DNA of 64,000 nucleotides. It comes from Rhodospirillaceae bacterium. Its GTDB lineage: Bacteria > Pseudomonadota > Alphaproteobacteria > CACIAM-22H2. The notes under the pieces are model-generated. The model was not told the origin of the DNA. It saw nothing but the letters and a program-made list of their open reading frames with translations, and did not search any database. Positions 7,614 through 15,495 of this stretch are shown piece by piece. Where the stretch lies: the NCBI GenBank assembly GCA_022843945.1, contig JALHMR010000003.1:213080-277079 (forward strand), in the 5' to 3' direction. The first letter of the stretch is position 1. Every line of letters starts with the position of its first letter. Made by a program: the position numbers and the translations under genes.

Positions 7614-8606
7614 TCAACCGGAATAGCTGATAGGGGTGACCGGCGGCGTGACCGGACGGGACAGGATACGCGCCATCTCCAACGGCAGGTTTACGAAAGG
7701 AACCGGCTCGCCGATCAGACGATCGAAGACCGGGTCGGCCAGCAGGGCCAGCGCCTGGGCCAGACGGTCCCGGGCCGAGATACGGTTGCGTCGCGCTGGC
7801 GATACGGCACCGACCTGAGAGCTCTTGATCGTCAGGCGCTTGGCGTGAAAGGCGCCACCCAGCGGCAAGGTGACCGGCTGACTGCCAAACCAGGATAACG
7901 CGACGATCGTCGCCTCGAACGCGGCGAGCTCCAGCGCCGCGAGAAGCCCGTCCGGCTGACCGGACACTTCAAAGACAATCGGCGCTTCACGAGCCTGGCT
8001 TGCAGCCGGCACCACGCGAAAGCCGAGATCCCGGGCAAACGCCGCCCGCGACGGATCCGGCTCGACGATCTCGACCTCGGCTCCGGCCCGGTCGCGGGCG
8101 AGGAGGCCGACCATCAGCCCGACCGCCCCGGCACCGATAACGGCTGTCGGCACACCGGCCTGCGACTGGTCATCGGCAAGGCCGGAATCCCAGAGCCCGT
8201 TCAGGGCGGTTTCGAGATTGGCGCCGAGCGTGGCGCGGCGATCGGGTACCGCGTCCGGAACCGCCATCACGGAATCGCCCGGCACGACAAAACGGTCCTG
8301 ATGCGGATGCAGGCAGAAGACCCGCCGGCCCTGCAGCTCCGGCGGCCCCTCCTCGACCACGCCAACCGCGGCATAGCCGTATTTGACGGGCCAGGGAAAC
8401 TCGCCGGACTGGAAGGGACACCGCATGCGGGACCATTCGCTTTCAGGGACCCGCCCGTAAAAGACCAAAGCCTCGGTTCCGCGGCTGATGGCACTGGCGC
8501 GGGTGCGGACCAGAACGTGCTTGTCGCTCGGCCGCGGCACGTTCTCGGGCCGCAACTCCCCGGTGCCTCGCGCCACTACCCAATAAGCCGTCCCCTGCAC
8601 CGTCAT
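7614..8606 (-). CDS. Zinc-independent medium-chain dehydrogenase/reductase (BchC-like)
   Basis: 330 residues with an MDR fold: an N-terminal GroES-like domain, then a Rossmann domain with AVIGAGAVGLM at about residues 155-165. The catalytic zinc ligands of alcohol dehydrogenases are absent. The usual GICGTD is replaced by SAISRGTEALVF and the GHE by KYGYAAVGVV. The four-Cys structural zinc loop is also missing. This pattern resembles BchC-type dehydrogenases, but no photosynthesis genes are nearby. It lies 3 bp after the RibD-type reductase and 6 bp before the pterin-synthase-fold gene, so it probably oxidises or reduces a side-chain alcohol or ketone in the same pathway. Confidence 0.75.
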   Translation of the reverse strand: MTVQGTAYWVVARGTGELRPENVPRPSDKHVLVRTRASAISRGTEALVFYGRVPESEWSRMRCPFQSGEFPWPVKYGYAAVGVVEEGPPELQGRRVFCLHPHQDRFVVPGDSVMAVPDAVPDRRATLGANLETALNGLWDSGLADDQSQAGVPTAVIGAGAVGLMVGLLARDRAGAEVEIVEPDPSRAAFARDLGFRVVPAASQAREAPIVFEVSGQPDGLLAALELAAFEATIVALSWFGSQPVTLPLGGAFHAKRLTIKSSQVGAVSPARRNRISARDRLAQALALLADPVFDRLIGEPVPFVNLPLEMARILSRPVTPPVTPISYSG

Positions 8607-8609
8607 TGT

Positions 8610-9509
8610 CTACGACGGGCGCTCGAACATGCATTCGAACAACACATCGTCACCGAACTCGAACCGGCGGATGGGGGGCCGTAGCGCCTCGTCCATCCGG
8701 GCTATCGCAGGCAAGACCACTCCCGGACGCCCCGAGCCGATGATGACCGGCGCAATCGTGATCTGCAGCCGCGACAGCGCGCCGGCGCGCAGAAAGCGCG
8801 AGATGGTCACGCCGCCGCCCTCGACCAGCAATGAGCGCACACCACGCGCTGCCAGAGCGGATAGCAGCGCCTGAACGTCGATCCAGTCGTCCGAACGCGG
8901 CACGCCCAGCAGTTCCGCTCGCCCGATATGCGTCGAGCCGGTTTTCAGGTGATCCTGCGCGCAGACGACCAGCGTCGGAGCCGCGCCATCGTTGAACAGG
9001 CGGTGGTGGTCCCGCAGCCGCCGGTTCGTATCGATGACGATGCGCGTAGGGCTGGGGCCTTCGCACAGACGAACCGTGAGCTGCGGATCGTCCGCGGCCA
9101 CCGTCCCGGCCCCCACCAGGATCCCGTCCACCAGCGCCCGCATGCGATGAAGGTGGAGAATATTCGGCGCGCTGTTGATGAAGCGTGAATTGCCGGATTC
9201 CGTGGCGATCTTTCCATCCAGGCTCTGCCCAAGATGGCCGATGACCGGCGGCGGGCCAGCCGCCGTCATGCACAAGGGTAGGTAGAGCTCGAAAAGGCGG
9301 GCGACGGCCGGGCTGGCGTCCCGGGCCCCGGCAATGGAGTGCGGCTCGTTGCCCGGATTCCGGTTGAAACGGCGGAGGTCGAGGATCGCCTTCCACGCGG
9401 CCGCCTCGTCCAGGGGGCCGGCGGTCGCGGGGCTGGAACCGGGGCCCACCGTCCTATTATTGTCCGGACTGTCATACATTGTTGCCTGCCGTTCGAGCGA
9501 CATGCTCAT
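8610..9509 (-). CDS. RibD C-terminal-type pyrimidine/dihydrofolate-like reductase
   Basis: 299 residues. The RibD_C reductase domain spans about residues 85-298: GHLGQSLDGKIA (substrate-binding D98/K100), LVGAGTVAADDPQLTVR (NADPH loop) and the glycine-rich LLVEGGG at 228-233. The deaminase domain of bifunctional RibD, with its HAE and PCxxxxxxPPC zinc motif, is absent; the first 85 residues are unrelated to it. The family reduces the ribosyl group of a GTP-derived diaminopyrimidine to ribityl. The start at 9509 has GGGGGAG five bases upstream. It diverges from GTP cyclohydrolase II with a 36 bp gap and heads a five-gene operon. Confidence 0.85.
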   Translation of the reverse strand: MSMSLERQATMYDSPDNNRTVGPGSSPATAGPLDEAAAWKAILDLRRFNRNPGNEPHSIAGARDASPAVARLFELYLPLCMTAAGPPPVIGHLGQSLDGKIATESGNSRFINSAPNILHLHRMRALVDGILVGAGTVAADDPQLTVRLCEGPSPTRIVIDTNRRLRDHHRLFNDGAAPTLVVCAQDHLKTGSTHIGRAELLGVPRSDDWIDVQALLSALAARGVRSLLVEGGGVTISRFLRAGALSRLQITIAPVIIGSGRPGVVLPAIARMDEALRPPIRRFEFGDDVLFECMFERPS

Positions 9510-9545
9510 CTATCTCCCCCGCCGGAATAGGTTTACAACCCCCCG

Positions 9546-10652
9546 ATGACTCGCGACAGCTTGATCGCTACCACGCACAAACCCGCAGCACTGGGAGAGG
9601 TCCGACGCGCCATCGACCGCTTCCGGCGCGGCGATCCCGTGGTGATCGCGCATCAGGGTGGCCTTGTCCTCGCCTTCGCGGCCGAGACCCTGGTCGAGCC
9701 AACCCTGGTCGAGGCGCAGGGGCTGGTCCAGGAGCTTTTGCTGGTCACCACCGGATACCGGGCCTCCGCGCTCGGCCTCGGCGCATCTCCGTCCCAGCCG
9801 GCCATCATCCGCCTGCCCCGCCGGCCGACCCTTTCCCAGATACGGGCGGTGACCGATCCCACCACGCTCGCCGGACAGGTGGCGCCCATCGGCACGGTGC
9901 AGACTGACGATGACGCCCATCGGCCCTTCGTGACGGCTTCCATAACCCTGACGAAGCTGGCCGGATTGATGCCCGCGTCCGTGATCGGCGATATCGCGGC
10001 GCCACCGCCGGGTGTTCCGGTAGTGACCAGCAGCGACATCATCGATTTCAGTCAGAATTCGGCCCGCTGGCTGGACCGCGTCGCGGAAGCCCGGATGCCG
10101 CTGGCCGCCAGCGAAAAAACCCACATCGTGGCCTTCCGTCCCTACGACGGCGGTCCCGAGGCGCTGGCCATCGTCATTGGCGAGTATGATGTCGCTGAAC
10201 CCGTGCTGACCCGTATCCATTCGGCCTGCTTTACCGGTGATCTGCTGGGCAGCTTGCGCTGCGATTGCGGTGATCAGCTGCGCGGCGCCATCGAAATCAT
10301 CGCGGCCTCGGGCGGCGGCGTGGTTGTCTACCTGCCCCAGGAAGGGCGCGGCATCGGCCTCGTCAACAAGCTGCGGGCCTATGCTCTGCAGGATTCCGGC
10401 CTCGATACGTTCGACGCCAACCAGCACCTGGGCTTCCAGCCGGACGAACGTTCCTATGCCATGGCCGGCGAGATCCTGCGCCAGCTCGGCATCAGTCGGA
10501 TACGGCTGCTCACCAACAATCCGGAAAAAATCGACGCCATCGCCTCACTCGGATGCGAGGTTGTGGAGCGGGTACCCCTCGCGTTCGACGCCAATCCGCA
10601 CAACAGGAACTATCTGCTCGCGAAGGCACGCCGCAGCAGTCACAATTTCTAA
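9546..10652 (+). CDS. ribA: GTP cyclohydrolase II with degenerate DHBP-synthase-like N-terminus
   Basis: 368 residues. The C-terminal ~170 are a complete GTP cyclohydrolase II: HSACFTGDLLGSLRCDCG carries the zinc cysteines C228, C239 and C241, followed by YLPQEGRGIGL and LLTNNPEKIDA. It converts GTP to 2,5-diamino-6-ribosylamino-pyrimidinone phosphate, formate and pyrophosphate. The first ~190 residues sit where RibBA has its DHBP synthase domain, but the EDREN-type metal and substrate motif is not recognisable (HQGGLVLAFAAE instead), so that half is probably inactive. It diverges from the reductase operon rather than lying in a rib operon, which suggests a dedicated secondary copy. Confidence 0.88.
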   Translation: MTRDSLIATTHKPAALGEVRRAIDRFRRGDPVVIAHQGGLVLAFAAETLVEPTLVEAQGLVQELLLVTTGYRASALGLGASPSQPAIIRLPRRPTLSQIRAVTDPTTLAGQVAPIGTVQTDDDAHRPFVTASITLTKLAGLMPASVIGDIAAPPPGVPVVTSSDIIDFSQNSARWLDRVAEARMPLAASEKTHIVAFRPYDGGPEALAIVIGEYDVAEPVLTRIHSACFTGDLLGSLRCDCGDQLRGAIEIIAASGGGVVVYLPQEGRGIGLVNKLRAYALQDSGLDTFDANQHLGFQPDERSYAMAGEILRQLGISRIRLLTNNPEKIDAIASLGCEVVERVPLAFDANPHNRNYLLAKARRSSHNF

Positions 10653-10672
10653 CACCAGACGACGGGCTTCAT

Positions 10673-10698
10673 TCCGGCTCACTGTAAATTTAGCCGGA
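10673..10698. terminator. Weak inverted repeat between convergent genes
   Basis: TCCGGCT at 10673-10679 pairs with AGCCGGA at 10692-10698 around a 12-base AT-rich loop. It lies in the 37 bp between the stop codons of the convergent cyclohydrolase and cytochrome b561 genes and overlaps the b561 stop. No long T-run follows on either side, so it may only slow convergent transcription. Confidence 0.35.
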
Positions 10699-11244
10699 GA
10701 TCATCCGCAGCAGGACGCGGTCCCGGCGTACGAAATGATGGAACAGCGCCGCCCCGATATGCAGCGCCGCCAGCCCCGCGATCGTCAGGCCGACGAGCCC
10801 GTGCACGGACAGGAGCTGCTCCGACAACGCGCGGTTCGGGGCAAGGAGCGGCGGCAGCTCGAATAACCCGAAGACCGGCACCGGCGCCGGATAGGCTGAG
10901 GTGCCCGCCCAGCCGAGCAACGGCTGGACAATCAGCAGCGCATAGAGCACCCAGTGCATGGCCTGCGCCGCAAGTCTCTGCACCGGCGGGATATCGCCCG
11001 GCAGCGGCGGCGGCTTGTGGGTCAGACGATAGGCCAGTCGCACGACGACCAGCAGGAGCAGCAACGCACCAACCGATTTGTGCAGGCTGTAGAGCGCGTC
11101 CTGCAGCTTCCCACCCCATTCATTGGCGATGATGATGCCGACCGGCACCATAGTCAGCACCAAAGCGGCTGTAACCCAATGCAGCACCCGAGCAGTTGGC
11201 GTGTAACCGGGTGCCTGCGATCCCTCGGCGGGAAGATGGGACAT
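10690..11244 (-). CDS. Cytochrome b561
   Basis: 184 residues with four hydrophobic helices (about 20-41, 55-72, 93-112 and 146-166). Conserved histidines lie in ARVLHWVTA, LHKSVGALLL, AMHWVLYALL and SVHGLVGLTIAGLAALHIG, the pattern that binds two b hemes in bacterial b561 proteins. Such proteins pass electrons between quinol and a partner in the cytoplasmic membrane. It is read in the same direction as the FAD dehydrogenase gene, which ends 188 bp upstream, so it could carry electrons from that flavoenzyme to the quinone pool. The wide gap means it may have its own promoter. Confidence 0.85.
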   Translation of the reverse strand: MSHLPAEGSQAPGYTPTARVLHWVTAALVLTMVPVGIIIANEWGGKLQDALYSLHKSVGALLLLLVVVRLAYRLTHKPPPLPGDIPPVQRLAAQAMHWVLYALLIVQPLLGWAGTSAYPAPVPVFGLFELPPLLAPNRALSEQLLSVHGLVGLTIAGLAALHIGAALFHHFVRRDRVLLRMISG

Positions 11245-11432
11245 ATCGTGCCTCCTCGTCGCTGTTGGCCATCACAGGCGAACAGTATACCGACATAGAC
11301 GTTCGAGTCCTTTCACTCCCACCAATTTCTCAAACCGGAAAGCCCAAGCTCTACCACGGGCGCGGCACCGCGCCTTATCCAGCGACCTCTTCTGCGCCTT
11401 ACGGATCCTCGATGGCGTGATCGGGATGCTGG

Positions 11433-12842
11433 TCACCGTCTGCAACGCGTCGCCGCCGCCGCACCGGCGATGCGGCCCAAGCCGATGGCGGCCAGCAACC
11501 CGTTGCCCGAAAGATAACCCCACACGGCAGGCCCCGAGACACCGCATGCCGCCCCGCCGGCGGCGAACAGATTGGGGAGTGCCGCCCCGCTCGCTCGCAG
11601 CACCCGGGCGCGCTCATCGACCAGCAATCCACCCTGGGTATGAAACAGCGCCCCTGTCACCTTGACGCCATAAAAGGGCGCGGCGAGAACCGGCTTTGTC
11701 GAGAAATCACGGCCGAACGGGTCGGATTGCCTGCCACTGGCTGCCTCGATCGTCGCCGCGAGGGTACCCTCGAGCGTCGCTTCAGGCAGCCCGAGCGACC
11801 GTGCAAGAGTCCGTATGTCTGCCGCGCTGCGGATCGCCCCCGCCGCCGCAGCGTTGCGATAGTCCTCGAATTGCAGCGCGATCCTGTGCCGGGGCTCATC
11901 GTAAATGTCCCAGGCAACGCCGCCCGGCTGGGCGAGAACGGCGACAGCCTGCTCGGAGTATCCCTGATGCTCATCGGAGAAGCGCTGGCCTGCGGCATTC
12001 ACCTGGAATCCGCCCTCCATCATCAGCGCCCAGGTGATCAGGATGTTGTGTGGCGTCGCTACCGATCCGTGGCCCTGGTAGGCGCCCATGTCCCGCGTCC
12101 CCGCGCCGAGCGCCGTGCCCCAGGCGATGGCGTCTCCTTCGTTTCCCGCGTGGCCGAAGAACAGCGCCGAGGCTGCTTCCGGAATGTGGCGCCGCACGAG
12201 GTCACGGTTGCCCCCAAAGCCGCTGCAGGCCAGCACGAGCGCCTCGCAGCCGATCGTCTCGGTCGTGCCGTCAGGCCGGTCGAGGCCGACGCCCACGACG
12301 CGATCGGCACTGACATAGAGCGCGTGAACATGGGCATCGGTCACCACATCGACGCCCGCCCGCGTCACTGCACTTGTCAGGCAAGCCATGAGCTCGGCTC
12401 CCGTGCGTTGCGGTGTGCCGTGCATGCGCAGAAGCGAGTGACCCGGATAGAGAAACCCCTCCACCAGCTCAAACGGCACGCCATGAGCATCCGCCAGCCA
12501 TTCGAGTGTCGGGCCGATGCTCGTCGTTAGCGCTTCCACCAGGCGTGGGGCAGCGAGGCCCTTGGCTTTCGCCTGAATGTCCCGGGCGAACCGCGCTGGC
12601 GTGTCGGTGACGCCCTTCGCCGCCTGGAACCTGGTTCCCGCGGCGGGCACCAGGCCCGATGACAAGGCGGTCGAGCCCCGCGGCACCGTATCGCGTTCCA
12701 GCACCATGACCTGAGCGCCGCTCTCACGCGCCGCCAGCGCAGCCGTGAGGCCTGCTGCCCCCGCCCCAACGATCAACACGGGCACGGAGACCGGAAAATC
12801 GACCCTACCTGCGGGCAAAACCGTGGGCGCGAACCGCTTCAT
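11433..12842 (-). CDS. FAD-dependent dehydrogenase of the fumarate reductase/tricarballylate dehydrogenase type
   Basis: 469 residues. The N-terminal dinucleotide motif is VLIVGAGAAGLTAALAARES, and the C-terminal FAD motif AAGGAACGVSGPAVWGYLSG gives the second contact. The capping-domain region HTQGGLLVDERARV resembles the flavoprotein subunits of fumarate reductase and of tricarballylate dehydrogenase TcuA. There is no signal peptide, so it is cytoplasmic. The start overlaps the isochorismatase-like stop by 4 bp, making it the last tightly coupled gene of the catabolic operon. It probably desaturates a substituted succinate or related acid; 3-ketosteroid dehydrogenase-like activity is an alternative for this family. 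Confidence 0.75.
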   Translation of the reverse strand: MKRFAPTVLPAGRVDFPVSVPVLIVGAGAAGLTAALAARESGAQVMVLERDTVPRGSTALSSGLVPAAGTRFQAAKGVTDTPARFARDIQAKAKGLAAPRLVEALTTSIGPTLEWLADAHGVPFELVEGFLYPGHSLLRMHGTPQRTGAELMACLTSAVTRAGVDVVTDAHVHALYVSADRVVGVGLDRPDGTTETIGCEALVLACSGFGGNRDLVRRHIPEAASALFFGHAGNEGDAIAWGTALGAGTRDMGAYQGHGSVATPHNILITWALMMEGGFQVNAAGQRFSDEHQGYSEQAVAVLAQPGGVAWDIYDEPRHRIALQFEDYRNAAAAGAIRSAADIRTLARSLGLPEATLEGTLAATIEAASGRQSDPFGRDFSTKPVLAAPFYGVKVTGALFHTQGGLLVDERARVLRASGAALPNLFAAGGAACGVSGPAVWGYLSGNGLLAAIGLGRIAGAAAATRCRR

Positions 12843-13447
12843 GCGCCGAGGGCGGCGGCCAGCTCCGCGCAGGTCATGACAGGCGAGACCGCCGAGAGCG
12901 CCGCGACCGTCGATTGGTGGACGTCGTCGCTGAACGCCGCGCAGCCATCGGAGAGCAGCACCGTAGTGAAGTCGCGCACATGCGCGTCGCGCAAGGTTGA
13001 CGCAACCCCGCCGTTGGTCACGATACCGGCGAAGATAAGGGTTTCCACCCCCAGCTTGCGCAACACGAACTCCATGCGGCTCATGTAGAAGGCTGAATAG
13101 GCCACCTTCTCGATGGCGATATCGGCCGGCTGCAGCTCATCGATCAAGGCGTGCCCGAAGCTGCCGGGCACGAAGTCGCCCTTGGCGAGGAAGGGGCGCA
13201 GCTTCTTCAGGTGCGGCGAGATGATCGGCTCGCCGCCCCGCCCCGGAACCAGGGTGAAATGCGTCGAGACGATCAGGATACCGGCCCGGCGCGCCGCCTC
13301 GACCACCGGTCGCAAACGGCCCGGCAGCGCGGCAATCGCAGGCGCCGTCTGGCCAGCCCGGCCGTAGGCGCCCATTGGGTGCAGGAAGTCATTCTGCAGA
13401 TCAGCCAGAATCAGGGCGGTGGTCGTTGCCTCAAAACGGCGGGTCAT
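12839..13447 (-). CDS. Isochorismatase-family hydrolase lacking the catalytic cysteine
   Basis: 202 residues with a Rossmann-like isochorismatase/nicotinamidase fold. The catalytic Asp is D16 (LILADLQNDF) and the Lys is K114 (AIEKVAYSAF). The nucleophilic Cys of amidases, expected in TNxCVxST, is Gly147 in GIVTNGGVAST. True isochorismatases also lack this Cys, whereas nicotinamidase and N-carbamoylsarcosine amidase need it. The protein may therefore cleave a vinyl ether or another non-amide bond, or may have lost activity. It overlaps both neighbours by 4 bp (hydantoinase A stop and FAD dehydrogenase start). Confidence 0.8.
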   Translation of the reverse strand: MTRRFEATTTALILADLQNDFLHPMGAYGRAGQTAPAIAALPGRLRPVVEAARRAGILIVSTHFTLVPGRGGEPIISPHLKKLRPFLAKGDFVPGSFGHALIDELQPADIAIEKVAYSAFYMSRMEFVLRKLGVETLIFAGIVTNGGVASTLRDAHVRDFTTVLLSDGCAAFSDDVHQSTVAALSAVSPVMTCAELAAALGA

Positions 13448-15495
13448 GATTTGCGCCTCAGGATGACGTTACCAAAGCCGTCCACCTGCGCGACAAGCTC
13501 CGGATCGATCCAGGTCGTCGCGTCGGGCTGCTCGAGGATCGCCGGGCCGGGGATTTCAGCCGCGACCGGCAGCGTCAACCGGTCGTAGATGCGCGTGGTG
13601 TGCGGCTGGCCTTCGAACCACACTTGGCGCTCCCCGGTTTGGGCCTCGGCAAGGCTGCCTCCGGCGGGCCGCAGCCGCGCCAGATCGAGCTTGGGCCGCT
13701 TGCCGATCACGGCCACGCGCAGGGTCAGGACACGGATGGCGATGCCCTCGAGCAACCGGCCGAAAGCCCGGCGGTAAGCGGCCTCGAAGGCCTGGCGGAT
13801 CGAAAGGCCGGTCAGGTTTCGCACCGTGTCGGCTGGAAGCGACGTCGCCACCGTGTGGGTCTGCCCGATATACGACATATCGAGTTCGATCTCGGTCTCG
13901 ATTCCTTCGAGCGCCACGCCGCTGTCCCCGAGCAATACCCGCCCGTCGCGCTCCACGTCGGCGATCGAAGCCCCAAGCGCACCCACGTCCAGGTCGTCGA
14001 GCGCCCGGTTCACGGTGTGCACGTAGTCGTGGCGCATATCGGCGATCACACAGCCCAGTGCCGAGGTGACACCGGGAAAGCGCGGCACCAGCGCCGAGGC
14101 GAGACCGACCGCCTTGATCAGCGAACCGGCGTGCAGCCCCCCGGCACCGCCGAAGGGCATCAGGGAGAAGCGCTTGGGATCGTGGCCGCGCTCGATCGAC
14201 ACCAGGCGAATGGCGCCTGCCATGTGCGAGTTCGCGATGCGCAGTATTGCCTCGGCTGCGGCATACGTGTCGAGCTTGAGGGGCCGACCGACGGCCGCGT
14301 CGATAGCCGCCTTGGCTGCCGCCGCATCGAGCCTTTGCAGCTTGCCGCCGATCGGCCGATCCGCGTTGATGCGGCCAAGAACCAGGTTGGCGTCGGTGAC
14401 CGTGGGGCGATCGCCCTTGCCGTAGCAAGCGGGCCCGGGATCCGACCCAGCCGATTCCGGACCGACCTGCAGCAGGCCGCCGCGATCGATGCCGGCGACC
14501 GAGCCCCCACCCGCACCGATCGTGGTGATCTCGATCATCGGCGTGCGTACGACCAGGCCGAAATCGATGGTCGTTTGCGCCGCAAGCACCGAGCGCCCGC
14601 CCGCGATCAGCGCCACGTCGAAGCTCGTGCCCCCCATGTCCCCGGTGATGATGTTCGGGAATCCGGCCGTGTTCGCAATATGAGCCGCGGCGATGACACC
14701 CGCCGCCGGCCCGGAAAGGGCAGTCCGCACGGGAAGACGGGTCGCCGTCGCCACCGACATGACACCGCCATTCGACTGCACGATCAGCAACTGGCCTTTG
14801 CTGCCCCGTTCCCTGAGGCGCTTGTCCAGCGCCGCGAAATAGGAGGCGACCACGGGCTGCAGATAAGCGTTGAGCGCGGTCGTCGAGGTGCGCTCGAACT
14901 CCCGGATTTCCGGGAGGATCTCGCTGGACGCCGTCAGGTAGTCGTTGGGCCAGACCTCCCGCAGCGCCGCCAGGGCTGCCCGCTCATTGGCCGCGTTGGC
15001 GTACGAATTGATGAAGACGACGGCGACGGACTCCGCCCCGCGCTCGCGCAGCATGCGCGCCACTCGCTTCACCTCGTCCGGGTCGACCGCCGCGCGAATG
15101 GTGCCGTCCGCCAGGGTTCGCTCGGCAACCTCTAGGCGCAAGTCGCGCGGCACCACGGGAATGAACTCGCCCCACAGGCCCCAGGTCTGCCGCCGGTCGC
15201 GGCGGCGCATCTCCAGGACATCGGCAAAGCCAGATGTGGTGATGATGCCCGTGCGCGCCCCTTTGCGCTCGAGCAGCGCGTTGGTGCCCACCGTCGTGCC
15301 GTGGACGATCGCCGCCAGATTGGCAAAGGGGTGACCGCCGGCGGCGATGCCATCGAGGAAGCCAATGGACTGGTCGCCGCGGGTCGAGGGCACTTTGCGC
15401 GTGGCAAGGGCGCCCGATGCCTCGTCGTAGAAGAAGAGGTCGGTAAACGTGCCACCGACATCGACGCCGACAACGATGGAAGGCTTCGTCGTCAT
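13444..15495 (-). CDS. hyuA: Hydantoinase/oxoprolinase subunit A
   Basis: 683 residues, normal for the ATP-dependent hydantoinase/acetone carboxylase beta-type subunit. The ASKHA-type nucleotide fold starts IVVGVDVGGTFTDLFFYDE and continues with IVHGTTVGTNALLERKGA; ITGDMGGTSFDVALI is the second phosphate loop. With subunit B it opens cyclic amides such as N-methylhydantoin or 5-oxoproline using ATP. The gene begins one base after the subunit B stop and ends in a 4 bp overlap with the isochorismatase-like gene. The ring substrate is not known; hydantoins, lactams and cyclic imides all fit. Confidence 0.88.
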   Translation of the reverse strand: MTTKPSIVVGVDVGGTFTDLFFYDEASGALATRKVPSTRGDQSIGFLDGIAAGGHPFANLAAIVHGTTVGTNALLERKGARTGIITTSGFADVLEMRRRDRRQTWGLWGEFIPVVPRDLRLEVAERTLADGTIRAAVDPDEVKRVARMLRERGAESVAVVFINSYANAANERAALAALREVWPNDYLTASSEILPEIREFERTSTTALNAYLQPVVASYFAALDKRLRERGSKGQLLIVQSNGGVMSVATATRLPVRTALSGPAAGVIAAAHIANTAGFPNIITGDMGGTSFDVALIAGGRSVLAAQTTIDFGLVVRTPMIEITTIGAGGGSVAGIDRGGLLQVGPESAGSDPGPACYGKGDRPTVTDANLVLGRINADRPIGGKLQRLDAAAAKAAIDAAVGRPLKLDTYAAAEAILRIANSHMAGAIRLVSIERGHDPKRFSLMPFGGAGGLHAGSLIKAVGLASALVPRFPGVTSALGCVIADMRHDYVHTVNRALDDLDVGALGASIADVERDGRVLLGDSGVALEGIETEIELDMSYIGQTHTVATSLPADTVRNLTGLSIRQAFEAAYRRAFGRLLEGIAIRVLTLRVAVIGKRPKLDLARLRPAGGSLAEAQTGERQVWFEGQPHTTRIYDRLTLPVAAEIPGPAILEQPDATTWIDPELVAQVDGFGNVILRRKS

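Noticed and set aside
7614..8606. BchC (bacteriochlorophyll synthesis)
   Set aside because: Only the zinc-less MDR pattern matches; there are no photosynthesis genes in the window.
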